Part shown: in pieces, positions 49,305-58,478 of the stretch
How the letters are laid out: every line of letters begins with the position of its first letter
How positions within the stretch are numbered: the first letter of the stretch is position 1
Origin: DSSB01 sp046346845
Lineage (GTDB): Bacteria > UBA10199 > DSSB01
Assembly (NCBI GenBank): GCA_046346845.1
Contig: JAXMHH010000001.1
Coordinates: 558,001 to 622,000, forward strand
Length of the DNA stretch: 64,000 nt
Direction of reading: 5' to 3'
The notes under the pieces: generated by a model
The model's database searches: none
Told to the model about the DNA's origin: nothing
The model's input: the letters and a program-made list of their open reading frames with translations, nothing else
Translations under genes and position numbers: made by a program

Positions 49305-50222
49305 TTAGCGCGAGCGGAACCATTCTAAGGTCTTCTTCAAGCCCTCGGCCAGGGAAAATTTCGGCGTCCAGCCCAGCTCTTTTTGGATCTTGGCGTAGGA
49401 GATCACGCTGCGCCGCTGCTCGCCGGGCTTGGCGGGCCCGTGTTTCGCGGCCTGGCCCACGCCGGCGGCGGCCGCCAGATTTTGGTAGATTTCGACCACG
49501 TTGGTCTCGACGCCCGTGCCGACGTTGTAAATGCCGCGCACGCCGGGTTTCAAAGCAAGCAAATTGGCCTGCACCACGTCCTCGACGAAGACATAGTCCC
49601 GGGTCTGGAGGCCGTCCCCGTTGATGGTGGGGATTTCCCCCTTCAAGAGCTTGGTGGCGAAGATCGCGACGACGCCGGCTTCGCCGTGGGGGTTTTGCCG
49701 CGGGCCGTAGACGTTGGCGTAACGCAGCGAGACCGTCTCGATCCCGTAAGTCTCTTGGTAAAAATGCAGGTACTTTTCGCCCAACAACTTGGTGATGCCG
49801 TAGGGGCTGGCCGGCTGGGTGGGATGGTCCTCGCCGGCGGGATAGGCGATCTGCTCGCCGTAGATGGCCCCGCCCGAGCTGGCGAAGATCACCTTTTTCA
49901 CGCCGTGCCTGCGGGCGGCCTCGAGCAGATTGAGGGTGCCGATGCCGTTGACCTCGCAGTCGTAGATGGGCTCGGCCACCGAACGCCGGACGTCCATCTG
50001 GGCGGCATGGTGGGAGAGGGCCTCGGGACGGAATTCGGCGAAGAGGCGGTCGACCTCCGGAGCGCGGATGTCTTGCCGAAAAAACCGCGTCGCGGCGGCC
50101 AAATTGGCCTCGCTGCCGGTCACCAGGTTGTCGAGCACCGCGATTTCGTGGCCCGCCTTGGCATAGGCGTCTTGGATGTGGGAGGCGATGAACCCGGCGC
50201 CGCCGGTGATGAGGATTCGCAT
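49305..50222 (-). CDS. NAD-dependent epimerase/dehydratase (UDP-glucose 4-epimerase-like)
   Basis: A 305-residue extended short-chain dehydrogenase. The Rossmann motif is ILITGGAGFIASHIQDAYAK (GxxGxxxS), D31 follows in VLDNLVTGS, HHAAQMDVRRS covers the nicotinamide side, and the catalytic Ser and YxxxK appear as FASSGGAIYGE and YGITKLLGEKY. VSLRYANVYGPRQ and LKGEIPTINGDGLQTRDYVF form the sugar-nucleotide site. It probably interconverts UDP-glucose/UDP-galactose or the N-acetyl forms, or makes a related sugar for surface polysaccharide. The exact substrate is uncertain, so no symbol is given. Confidence 0.92.
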   Translation of the reverse strand: MRILITGGAGFIASHIQDAYAKAGHEIAVLDNLVTGSEANLAAATRFFRQDIRAPEVDRLFAEFRPEALSHHAAQMDVRRSVAEPIYDCEVNGIGTLNLLEAARRHGVKKVIFASSGGAIYGEQIAYPAGEDHPTQPASPYGITKLLGEKYLHFYQETYGIETVSLRYANVYGPRQNPHGEAGVVAIFATKLLKGEIPTINGDGLQTRDYVFVEDVVQANLLALKPGVRGIYNVGTGVETNVVEIYQNLAAAAGVGQAAKHGPAKPGEQRRSVISYAKIQKELGWTPKFSLAEGLKKTLEWFRSR

Positions 50223-50302
50223 GCGAATGCCCTAAACCCGCTTCCACCATTGGTCAAGCCGGCTCTTTACACCGGCCGCCTTTCGCCATAAGTTGGAGGG
50301 GT

Positions 50303-51226
50303 ATGGACCTTCTGGAAAAAATCGCCGCCGAGAAAAAGCGCCTCAACGCCGTGATCGTCTCACACTATTACCAAGAGGACGAGATCCAGGATCTGGCGGA
50401 CTTCGTCGGCGACTCCCTGGCCATGGCGCAATACTGCGAAAAGTCCCAGGCCGACGTCCTCGTCGTCTGCGGGGTCCGCTTCATGGCCGAAACGGCCAAG
50501 ATCGTCAACCCCGGCAAGCGGGTCCTCCTCCCCGACCTCGAGGCCGGCTGCTCCCTGGCCGACAGCTGCCAACCGGCCCCCTTCCGGTATTTCAAGTCCA
50601 AGCTGAACAACCCCTATGTCGTGATGTATATCAACTCCAACCCCGAGATTAAGGCCCTCTCCGACGTGATCTGCACCTCCAGCAACGCCGAGAAGATCAT
50701 CGCCTCGGTGCCGAAAGATCGCGAGATCCTGTTCGGCCCCGACCGGCACCTGGGTCGCTACCTCATGCAGAAGACCGGGCGACCGATGACGCTGTGGCAA
50801 GGGGTCTGCATCGTCCACGAGACCTTCAATATCAAGAAGGTGCTGGTGCTCAAGGCGGAGCACCCCGATGCCGAGGTGATCGCCCACCCCGAGTGCGAGG
50901 CCGAGGTCTTGAAGCACGCCGACTTCATCGGCTCCACCTCCGCCCTGCTCAAATACAGCCAGACCTCGCCCAAAAAGAAGTTCATCGTCCTCACCGAGTC
51001 GGGCATCCTGCACCAGATGCGCAAGGCCTCCCCCGAAAAGACCTTCATCGAGGGTCCCAACGACAGCGGCTGCAAGTGCAACGAGTGCCCCTACATGCGG
51101 CTCAATACCCTCGAAAAGCTCTACCAATGCATGCGCGACGGGAAACCCGAGATCCTGATGCCCGAGGAACTGCGCCTCCAAGCCTATCGCCCCCTGAAGC
51201 GGATGCTCGAGATCAGCGCCGCCTAA
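50303..51226 (+). CDS. nadA: Quinolinate synthase A
   Basis: A 307-residue protein, the standard length for the three-domain NadA. The three cluster cysteines are expected in VVCGVRFMAETAKI, HPECEAEV and SGCKCNECPYMRLN. Active-site features include VSHYYQEDEIQDLADFVGDS (His-Tyr-Tyr), PDLEAGCSLADSC, and YINSNPEIKALSDVICTSSN. It condenses iminoaspartate with dihydroxyacetone phosphate to quinolinate using a [4Fe-4S] cluster whose unique iron binds substrate. ATG 50303 with GGAGGGG directly upstream. The nadB and nadC genes are not in the window. Confidence 0.97.
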   Translation: MDLLEKIAAEKKRLNAVIVSHYYQEDEIQDLADFVGDSLAMAQYCEKSQADVLVVCGVRFMAETAKIVNPGKRVLLPDLEAGCSLADSCQPAPFRYFKSKLNNPYVVMYINSNPEIKALSDVICTSSNAEKIIASVPKDREILFGPDRHLGRYLMQKTGRPMTLWQGVCIVHETFNIKKVLVLKAEHPDAEVIAHPECEAEVLKHADFIGSTSALLKYSQTSPKKKFIVLTESGILHQMRKASPEKTFIEGPNDSGCKCNECPYMRLNTLEKLYQCMRDGKPEILMPEELRLQAYRPLKRMLEISAA

Positions 51227-51345
51227 GACCTCCCGGCCCCGTTTTTTTAATTCGATATCCCAGGGAGCAGGATTAAGGTATTCTACCAACAATCCGCCCG
51301 CAGAAATTCACGATTCATTTTTTGAAAAACCTCAAAGGAGGACCC

Positions 51346-52782
51346 GTGAAAACCTTGTCTCGAATCTCCACCCTGTTCTTGGTCAGCTTGGGATTTGCCT
51401 GCACCGGGCCCAGCGTTGAAACCGGCCCCCAATACGGAAAGGAATACGGCGCGCCGCCCGCGCAATTGGGCAGCACCCTCCCCACCGAGTCGAAATACTT
51501 TCAGGGCAACGTCGCCCTGCTCCCGCAGGTCCCCGAGGTCGACGCCTCGCCCGTCAAGGAGGTCCGCCTCGACGTGACCCATAAGGTGGTGGAGCTGGAC
51601 AAGGGCGTGAAGTTCCACGGTTGGACCTTCGGGGACGACATCCCCGGCCCGACCATCCGCGTCCGCCAGGGAGACAAGGTGAAATTCACCCTGACCAACC
51701 GCAGCAACGAGACCGTGCAGCTGGTCCCGCCGATGCCGCATTCGATCGATTTCCATTCCGCGATGGTCTCCCCGCAGGACAAATACCGCTCCATCGATCC
51801 CGGTCAGACCCTGAGCTTCGAATGGACCGCGAATTACCCCGGCGTCTTCATGTACCACTGCGCCACCCCGATGGTCCTGCAGCACCTGGCCTCCGGCATG
51901 TACGGGATGGTCATCGTCGATCCCAAGGACGGCTGGCCCACCAAGGTGGACCGCGAATACGCGGTCGTGCAGTCCGAGTTCTTCTTGCAGGACAAGCCCG
52001 GTCCCGACGGCATTTATGAGATCGACATGGACAAGGTCGAGATGAAGCACCCGACCTACGTCACCTTCAACGGCCGGGTGAACCGGCACCTCACCGAGGG
52101 ACTCAAGGCAGCCCCGGGAGAGCGGGTAAGGCTCTATGTCCTGAACGCCGGCCCCACCGACACCTCGAGCTTCCACGTGATCGGGACCATCTTCGACCGG
52201 GTCTGGCTGGACGGAAACCCCGCCAACGAATTCCGCGGGCTCCAGACCATCTTGCTCGGCGCCTCCAACGGGGCGGTGGTCGAATTCCCCATCCCCGAGG
52301 CGGGCAAGTACGTCCTGGTCGACCATGAATTCTCCGACGCCCATCACGGCGCCCTCGGCGCCATCGACGCCACTGTGGGCAAGGCCGGCGCCCCGGCGGA
52401 GGCCCCGCCGAAACCCGCGCCCAGCGCGCCGGAGCCGGCAAAACCGGCGCCCACTCCCGCGGCCCAGGCGCCCGCCGAGGCGGGAACGGCCAGCGCCGGT
52501 TTGCAAGACATGCCGGGGGCGAAGCTCTTCAAGACCAAGACCTGCGTCACCTGCCACACCATCGGACAGGGCAAACGGATCGGGCCGGATCTGAAGGGCT
52601 TGTTTGCACGACGCGATGAGGCCTGGCTGCGCAAGTATATCCCCGATGCGACGAAAGCGACCAAGGAAGACCCCATCGCGATGCAATTGAAGGCCGAGTA
52701 CAAGACCCAAATGCCGAAACTGCCCTTGACCGATGAGGAATTGAATCAGATCCTCGCCTATCTCAAGGAGGCCACGAAGTGA
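51346..52782 (+). CDS. nirK: Copper nitrite reductase NirK fused to cytochrome c
   Basis: A 478-residue protein. The signal peptide ends at Cys19 (VSLGFAC), so it is probably a lipoprotein. Two cupredoxin domains follow. Type 1 copper ligands are H132, C172, H180 and M185 (PHSIDFH; YHCATP; QHLASGM). Type 2 ligands include H137 and H171, with the third His in VDHEFSDAHHG. The catalytic pair is D135 and H277 (SFHVIGTIFDRVW). A Pro/Ala linker (345-385) leads to a cytochrome c domain with CVTCH (400-404) and a likely Met ligand at M456. It reduces nitrite to NO, with the heme domain feeding electrons to copper. The start is GTG 51346 (AAAGGAGG four bases upstream). Confidence 0.95.
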   Translation: MKTLSRISTLFLVSLGFACTGPSVETGPQYGKEYGAPPAQLGSTLPTESKYFQGNVALLPQVPEVDASPVKEVRLDVTHKVVELDKGVKFHGWTFGDDIPGPTIRVRQGDKVKFTLTNRSNETVQLVPPMPHSIDFHSAMVSPQDKYRSIDPGQTLSFEWTANYPGVFMYHCATPMVLQHLASGMYGMVIVDPKDGWPTKVDREYAVVQSEFFLQDKPGPDGIYEIDMDKVEMKHPTYVTFNGRVNRHLTEGLKAAPGERVRLYVLNAGPTDTSSFHVIGTIFDRVWLDGNPANEFRGLQTILLGASNGAVVEFPIPEAGKYVLVDHEFSDAHHGALGAIDATVGKAGAPAEAPPKPAPSAPEPAKPAPTPAAQAPAEAGTASAGLQDMPGAKLFKTKTCVTCHTIGQGKRIGPDLKGLFARRDEAWLRKYIPDATKATKEDPIAMQLKAEYKTQMPKLPLTDEELNQILAYLKEATK

Positions 52783-53183
52783 GGTTTCGAGGCATTATGG
52801 CGCCATGGCTGTTCGGGGCCCTGGCCGTGGCGGGGGCCCTCGCTCCTGCCGTTTCCCTGGCCTGCGGGCTCTGCCACGAGGACGATCGCTCCGCGGTGTA
52901 TTCCTACGCGGCGGTCCAAAAGGTGAAGGCCGACCCCGCCCGACTCGAATTTGCGGTGTTCAAGATCATCGGCCCGCTGCCGAAGGACACGGTGGAGCGC
53001 CTGAACCGATGGCTGGCCGCCCGGAAGGGAATCGATCCGGCCACCATCAAGATCTCCAGCTCCCAAAAATCGATGGGCTTCGTCTGGGAGAAGGCGGGCT
53101 CGAAGGAGGCGCTGCTCGCGGACCTGCAAAAGGAGTTTCCGGATCTCAAGGCCCATGCCCTGAGCTACGAGGATCCCAAATAA
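52779..53183 (+). CDS. Exported CxxCH protein with HMA-like domain, linked to nirK
   Basis: A 134-residue protein starting GTG 52779 and overlapping the nirK stop (GTGA); an ATG at 52797 is an alternative. The signal peptide ends about residue 28 (ALAVAGALAPAVSLA), placing CGLCHEDD at the very start of the mature protein. CGLCH is either a heme c site (CxxCH) or a copper/metal site. The rest (LEFAVFKIIGPLPKDTVERL, IDPATIKISSSQKSMGFVWE, LLADLQKEFPDLKAHALSY) looks like a beta-alpha-beta-beta-alpha-beta heavy-metal-associated fold. It may deliver copper to NirK or carry electrons. The coupling to nirK is direct; the function is inferred. Confidence 0.72.
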   Translation: MRFRGIMAPWLFGALAVAGALAPAVSLACGLCHEDDRSAVYSYAAVQKVKADPARLEFAVFKIIGPLPKDTVERLNRWLAARKGIDPATIKISSSQKSMGFVWEKAGSKEALLADLQKEFPDLKAHALSYEDPK

Positions 53184-53205
53184 GGCCGGCGCCGGACGCC
53201 ATCGG

Positions 53206-55131
53206 CTATTCCAGCATTCGCAAAAATTCTTCTTCGGAAAGGATCTTCAGGTCCGCGCCCTTCTGGATGAGGGCCTCGGCCTTGATCCACTTGTTGCCCT
53301 TCTCGCGGTTTTTGTAACCCTCGCTGCCGATCACCAGGTAATCGAGCTCCTTGCTCACCCCCGCGGCGATCTCGCCCCCCAAGGCCTCGACCCGCTTCTC
53401 GACCTCGCCGCGCTCCATGGCGGCCAGCCTGCCGGTGAAGAGGAAGCTCTTGCCGGAGAGCTTGCCGGTCTTGGCGGCGCCGCGCTCGTCCAGCGAGACG
53501 TATTTCAGCAGCTTGTCGATCGTCCTGCCCTTCTCCTTCAAGCCCTTCACCACCTCGCGCGCGATCACCGGGCCGATGGTGTGGATCTCGCCCAGCTCCT
53601 CCTCGGTGGCCTGGCGGATGCGTTCCAGGCTGCGGAACTGTTTTACCAAGACCTCGCTGCTGTGCTTGGCCAGCTCGGGGATCCCCAGGCTGCGCAGGAA
53701 GAGGGCCAAAGGCACGCGCCGCCGGGACTGGATATTATCGATCAATTTGCTCGCCAGGATCTCCCCCATGCGCTCGAGGTTGAGCAGGTCGTCCTTCGTG
53801 AGGCGGAAAAAGTCCGGCAGGTCCTCGACGTAGCCGTTGTCGTAGAGCTGCTCGATGGTCTTGTCGCCGAAGCCCTCGATCTCGAGGACGTCCACGAAGT
53901 GCCGCAGTTCGCCCAGGCGGGTGCTGCGGCAGCCCTTCTCGTTGGTGCAGTAGAGGAAGTCGTCGCGGATCTCGGTCTTGGCCCCGCAGCTGGGACAGGT
54001 CTTCGGGGCCTCGACGAGGTGCTTGGTCTTTTCTAGGACCTCTTCCAGGTTGGGAATGACGCCGCCCCGCCGCATCACCAGGACCTTGGCACCGATCGAA
54101 ACCCCCATCTTTTTCATCAGGCCGTAATTGTGCAGGGAAACCCGCGATACGGTCGCGCCGCTCAGGCGCACGGGGTCGATGATGCCGATGGGGGTGATGA
54201 CGCCGGTGCGAGAGACGCTCCACTCCACCTCCCGCAGGACGGTCTTCCCCGAGTCGCCCTGGAATTTATAGGCGATGGCCCAACGCGGATGGTGGGAGCT
54301 GGCGCCCAAGCGGGTCTGGTCGGCGACGTCATTGGCCTTGTAGACGACGCCGTCGAGCTCGTAGTCGAGCTCACCCCGCGTCTGCAGGAATTGCTCATGG
54401 ACCTTCGTCAAGGCCTCCGGCTCGTTGGCCACCCGCTTGGAGGCGATGACCTCGAAGCCGAGCTTCTTCAGCCTTTGCAGCTTGTCCATCTCGTGGGGCA
54501 GGTCCAGGCCGATCAGCTCGTAGGCAAAGAAATTCAAGTCGTATTCGCGGGTCTTCTTGGGATCCTTTTGCTTGAGCGCGCCCGCCGCGAGGTTGCGGGG
54601 GTTGGCGAAGCTCCCCTGGTATTTCTGGAAGACCGACTTGCGCATGTAGACCTCGCCGCGCACCTCCAAATTGGCGCCGGCGATCTTGCGCGGGACGTCC
54701 CCCACCTCCTGCACGTTGCGGGTAATATCGTCGCCCTTCACCCCGTCGCCGCGTGTCTCCGAGAGGCGTAGGCGCCCCCCGGCGTCGTAATGGATAGCGA
54801 TGGCCAGGCCGTCGATCTTGGGAGAGGCCACCACGTCACCGTGCAGCTTCTTGGCCCAGGCGAGCAGATCCTCGTCGCTGTAGCACTTGTCGAGGCTGAG
54901 CATCGGGGAGGAATGTTCTACCTTCTTGCCCGGGGCCTCGCTCAAGTCGGAGCCGATCTCCTCGAGCACAGGGGAGTTGGGCTTGAGCTTCTTGAGCCGC
55001 TCCACCATGCGGTCGAACTCGTAGTCACTGATCTCGGGCTTGGCGAGCTTGAAGTAGAGCTCGTTGTGGTGGCGGACGGCCTTCTCGAGCTCGGCGACCG
55101 ACATCTCGGCGATGGGTTTCTGTTCCTTCAA
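53206..55131 (-). CDS. ligA: NAD-dependent DNA ligase LigA
   Basis: About 641 residues. The N-terminal Ia domain contains HHNELYFKLAKPEISDYEFD, which binds NAD. The adenylation domain has the nucleophilic Lys in SPKIDGLAIAIHY and ETRGDG. The OB fold is followed by a four-cysteine zinc finger (CPSCGAKTEIRDDFLYCTNEKGC), four helix-hairpin-helix elements (IEGFGDKTIEQLYDNG; LGEIHTIGPVIAREV) and a C-terminal BRCT domain (about 560-640). It seals DNA nicks during replication and repair. I chose TTG 55131, which overlaps the upstream stop (TTGA) and has GAGG eight bases before it; ATG 55104 is the alternative. Confidence 0.97.
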   Translation of the reverse strand: MKEQKPIAEMSVAELEKAVRHHNELYFKLAKPEISDYEFDRMVERLKKLKPNSPVLEEIGSDLSEAPGKKVEHSSPMLSLDKCYSDEDLLAWAKKLHGDVVASPKIDGLAIAIHYDAGGRLRLSETRGDGVKGDDITRNVQEVGDVPRKIAGANLEVRGEVYMRKSVFQKYQGSFANPRNLAAGALKQKDPKKTREYDLNFFAYELIGLDLPHEMDKLQRLKKLGFEVIASKRVANEPEALTKVHEQFLQTRGELDYELDGVVYKANDVADQTRLGASSHHPRWAIAYKFQGDSGKTVLREVEWSVSRTGVITPIGIIDPVRLSGATVSRVSLHNYGLMKKMGVSIGAKVLVMRRGGVIPNLEEVLEKTKHLVEAPKTCPSCGAKTEIRDDFLYCTNEKGCRSTRLGELRHFVDVLEIEGFGDKTIEQLYDNGYVEDLPDFFRLTKDDLLNLERMGEILASKLIDNIQSRRRVPLALFLRSLGIPELAKHSSEVLVKQFRSLERIRQATEEELGEIHTIGPVIAREVVKGLKEKGRTIDKLLKYVSLDERGAAKTGKLSGKSFLFTGRLAAMERGEVEKRVEALGGEIAAGVSKELDYLVIGSEGYKNREKGNKWIKAEALIQKGADLKILSEEEFLRMLE

Positions 55132-55757
55132 AACGCGAACCTCGTCACGAAGAGGCGATCCAAATCCCCGCGCTGGTTGACGCAGACCACCCGGTCCCAG
55201 CCTTGGGGATCGCATTCCAAGAGCGAGACCGAGACGTTGTCGATGCGGAACTTCCAAATGTTCCCGTAGGGGATGCCCAAAAATTCCATCAACAGGCACT
55301 TGATCCAGTCGGCGTGGGACACCGCGATCACCGTCTGGTCGGGGTGGCTGCGCTGGATCTGACGGACGAAATCCAGGGCCCGATCCCGCACTTGATAGAG
55401 CGTCTCCCCGTTGGGCGCCACCGGAGTCTCCAGGCGCTTGAAATAGGGGATATAATCCGGGAGCGCCCGCACCTCCTCGAAGGTCTTGCCGACCCAGTCG
55501 CCGTAGTGGATCTCGACCAGGCGCTCGTCGTAGGCGATCGACAGGCCGCGGGCCTCGACCAGGATCTGGGCCGTCTCCCGGGCCCGGCAAACCGGCGAGC
55601 TGTAGACCGCGTCGACCGGAAAGCGGGCCAAGGACTCCTGGAGGCTCAAGGCCTGCAGGCGGCCGGTCTCGTTGAGGCCGATCTCTTGGCGCCCCATAAT
55701 GCGCCGGTCGCGGTTCCAATCGGTCTCGCCATGGCGGACTAACAGCAGTTTCAACAT
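55128..55757 (-). CDS. Histidine phosphatase family protein (phosphoglycerate mutase-like)
   Basis: A 209-residue protein. The catalytic motif is LLVRHGETDWN (His9). SPVCRARETAQIL gives the second phosphate-binding Arg. LVEIHYGDWVGKTFEEV supplies the acid Glu region, and VIAVSHADWIKCLLME the second His. This layout fits cofactor-dependent phosphoglycerate mutase-like phosphatases (CobC/GpmB type). The substrate cannot be told. It is co-transcribed with ligA, whose start overlaps its stop codon. Confidence 0.9.
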   Translation of the reverse strand: MLKLLLVRHGETDWNRDRRIMGRQEIGLNETGRLQALSLQESLARFPVDAVYSSPVCRARETAQILVEARGLSIAYDERLVEIHYGDWVGKTFEEVRALPDYIPYFKRLETPVAPNGETLYQVRDRALDFVRQIQRSHPDQTVIAVSHADWIKCLLMEFLGIPYGNIWKFRIDNVSVSLLECDPQGWDRVVCVNQRGDLDRLFVTRFAF

Positions 55758-55842
55758 GGATTTTTTCTAACCGAGGAAGGAAGTCGAGACCAGGGGAAAA
55801 TTTTGCTTTCCAGGCCTTCGAGATTCATGATGAGATGAAGCC

Positions 55843-58392
55843 ATGCTGCAAATCCATCGCGAAGTTTTGCCCAATGGTCTGACCCTACTCCTCCTCGAGA
55901 GCCACCAGGCCCCCGTCGTCTCGCTGAATATCTGCGTGCGGGTCGGCTCGCGCTTCGAGACCGACCAAGAGGCCGGCCTCTGCCACCTCATCGAGCACAT
56001 GCTCTTCAAGGGCACCTCCCGGCTCGGGCCCGGCGAGGTCGCCAAGCGCATCGAGGCCAGCGGAGGCGACGTTAACGCCTACACCAGCTTCGACGAAACG
56101 GTCTATTACTGCACCCTGGCCAGCCGCCACTTCGAGGCCGGCCTCGACATCCTCTCCGACGCGGTGCTCAATTCGGTCTTCGACCCTGAGGAGCTGTCCC
56201 GCGAGAAGGAGGTCGTCATCGAGGAGATCCTGCGCAGCAAGGACAGCCCGGGCAAGGTACTCTCCGAGGCCCTCTTCGAGAAGGCCTTCCCCAAGCACAA
56301 CTACGGCCGGCCCATCATCGGCTTCAAAGAGACCGTCCAGGGCTTCAACCGCGAGAAGATCCTCGATTTTTACCGCTCCTGGTACGTCCCCGAGAACCTG
56401 GTCGTGGTCGCCGCGGGCGACTTCCAGACCGACCGGGCCCGCAAACTCTGCGACGAGATCTTCGGCAAGCTCCCCGCCCATCCCTCGCCCCAGGCCGATC
56501 CCGGCCGCGAGACGGAACAAAAGGAGCCGCGAGCGGTGGTCTTGACCAACCCCATCCAGGGCAGCACCATGATGATGGGCTACCACGTCCCGGGGCTCGA
56601 CCACGCCGACATCCCCGCCCTCGACATCCTCAGCCATATCCTGGGCGAAGGGGAAAGCTCGCGCTTCGAGCTCAACATCAAAGAGCGCAAGGGCTTGGTG
56701 AACTCCATCTACAGTTACGTGTATTCCCCCGCCGATCCCGGGCTCTTCGCCGTGGGCTACACCTTGCCCGAAAAAAACCTGCCCAAGGCCACCCAGGCGA
56801 TTGTCGAGGAGATCTATCGTTTTCAGGACCGCAAGCTCGACCACGACGAGCTGTCGCGAGCCAAGATCAACATCAAGAGCGACGCGGTCTACGAGAAAGA
56901 GACGGTCGAGGGCCTGGCGCGCAAATACGGCTACTTCGAGACCCTGCTCAAACAGTACCAGTTCGACGAACATTACTACCAGAAGATCGACGCGGTGACC
57001 CCCGACGACGTCCGGGAGGTCGCCGCCAAATACCTGCGGCCCGAGGCGCTCAACATCGGCCTAATCTACCCCCAAGACTCCAAGCGCAAGATCCAGGCCC
57101 AAGACCTTTTGGATTGGACGCGCCCTCCCAAGCCCGCGAAAACGGCCAAGGCGAAAGCGGGCCCCGACGAGGTCCACTACCTGAAGCTCAAGAACGGCGT
57201 GCGGCTCATCTTGAAAGAAAACCATCACGTCCCCACCGTGGTCATCCGCACGGCCCACCTGGGCGGGCTCCGCGCCGAGACCCCCAAAAACAACGGCATC
57301 CACGGCCTGCTGGCCCAGCTGTGGGGCAAGTCCACCGAGGCCCTCGACGCCGAGGCCATGGCCCGCCAGATCGAGCTGATCGCGGGCAGCATCCAGGCCT
57401 ACAACGGACGGAACGTCACTGGCCTGAAGGCCGACTTCCTCAGCGAAAAATTGCGTGACGGCGTCGCCCTCTTTCTCGACGCCTTCCTGCATCCGCGCTT
57501 CGACAAGCAAGAACTGGAGCGGGAGCGGCAGAACATCCTCGAGGCGCTGCGTCGGGAGGAAGACCAGCTCGCCTCGATGGCCTTCAAGCTCTTCCAGCAG
57601 TCGCTCTTTCCCAAGCACCCCTACGGCATGTCCCTCTTGGGCACCCCTGCCAACGTGAAGCGCTTCAAGGTCCAGGACGTCCGCCGCGCCTTCGAGGACA
57701 ACCTCGACCCGCGCAACCTGGTCGTCAGCGTGGTGGGAGATTTCGCCTGGGAGACGATGGCCGGCCTCCTGCGCCCCGCCCTGGAGGCCATTCGGGGGCG
57801 ACGCAAGGGCTTCCGGCCGCCCAAGACCGACCCCGCGCCAAAGCAGATCCAGCGGGTCGAGAAGATCAAAGACAAGCTTCAGGCCCACCTCGTCCTCGGC
57901 TTTCATGGGGTGCGATACGCCGACAAAGACCGCTACGCCCTCGACGTCCTCAACAATATCCTCGCTGGCCAAGGCGGGAGGCTCTTCCTCGAGCTCCGCG
58001 ACAAGCTTTCCCTGGCCTACTCCGTCACCTCCCTCAACCAAGAGGGCATCGAGCCCGGCTATTTCGGGGTCTACATCGCCACCGAGTCCCGCAAGGTGCC
58101 GACCGCCATCGAGGGCATCCTGCGCGAGTTGAAAAAGGTCACCGAGGAGCTGGTCACCCAGGAAGAAATCGACCGGGCGCAGCAGTACATGGTGGGGGCC
58201 TATGAGATCGACCTGCAGCGGAACTCCACGGTGGCCACGCAATTGGCCTTCAACGAGGTCTACGGCCTCGATCGCAGGGAATGGCTGCTGCTGCCGGAAA
58301 AGGTCCTCCGGGTGACCCGGGAGGACGTCCTGCGGGTCGCCAAGAAGATCCTGCGGCTCGACCGCTACGTCTTGTCGGTGATCCGGCCCTAA
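55843..58392 (+). CDS. M16 family zinc protease, two fused repeats
   Basis: An 849-residue protein with two tandem M16 halves (about 1-425 and 440-849). The first half has the inverted zinc motif HLIEHMLF (H48, E51, H52) with the downstream Glu in EKEVVIEEILRSKD. The second half has IHGLLAQLWGKST in the equivalent place and lacks the zinc ligands, but keeps the substrate-binding LSLAYSVTSLNQEGIEPGYF. This is the usual active plus inactive arrangement of processing-peptidase/pitrilysin-like proteins, forming a closing chamber for short peptides. No signal peptide is obvious, so it is probably cytoplasmic. ATG 55843. Confidence 0.93.
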   Translation: MLQIHREVLPNGLTLLLLESHQAPVVSLNICVRVGSRFETDQEAGLCHLIEHMLFKGTSRLGPGEVAKRIEASGGDVNAYTSFDETVYYCTLASRHFEAGLDILSDAVLNSVFDPEELSREKEVVIEEILRSKDSPGKVLSEALFEKAFPKHNYGRPIIGFKETVQGFNREKILDFYRSWYVPENLVVVAAGDFQTDRARKLCDEIFGKLPAHPSPQADPGRETEQKEPRAVVLTNPIQGSTMMMGYHVPGLDHADIPALDILSHILGEGESSRFELNIKERKGLVNSIYSYVYSPADPGLFAVGYTLPEKNLPKATQAIVEEIYRFQDRKLDHDELSRAKINIKSDAVYEKETVEGLARKYGYFETLLKQYQFDEHYYQKIDAVTPDDVREVAAKYLRPEALNIGLIYPQDSKRKIQAQDLLDWTRPPKPAKTAKAKAGPDEVHYLKLKNGVRLILKENHHVPTVVIRTAHLGGLRAETPKNNGIHGLLAQLWGKSTEALDAEAMARQIELIAGSIQAYNGRNVTGLKADFLSEKLRDGVALFLDAFLHPRFDKQELERERQNILEALRREEDQLASMAFKLFQQSLFPKHPYGMSLLGTPANVKRFKVQDVRRAFEDNLDPRNLVVSVVGDFAWETMAGLLRPALEAIRGRRKGFRPPKTDPAPKQIQRVEKIKDKLQAHLVLGFHGVRYADKDRYALDVLNNILAGQGGRLFLELRDKLSLAYSVTSLNQEGIEPGYFGVYIATESRKVPTAIEGILRELKKVTEELVTQEEIDRAQQYMVGAYEIDLQRNSTVATQLAFNEVYGLDRREWLLLPEKVLRVTREDVLRVAKKILRLDRYVLSVIRP

Positions 58393-58478
58393 TACCCCGA
58401 AAAATTTTCCAAGACGCCGGCCCCTCCTATCCCTTATCCTAGTTCTTTCTAGATTTGCCCCAGAGAAAGGAGTCTCCC

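Noticed and set aside
51227..51345. FNR/NNR-type box upstream of nirK
   Set aside because: No TTGAT-N4-ATCAA-like site with fewer than three mismatches was found by eye.
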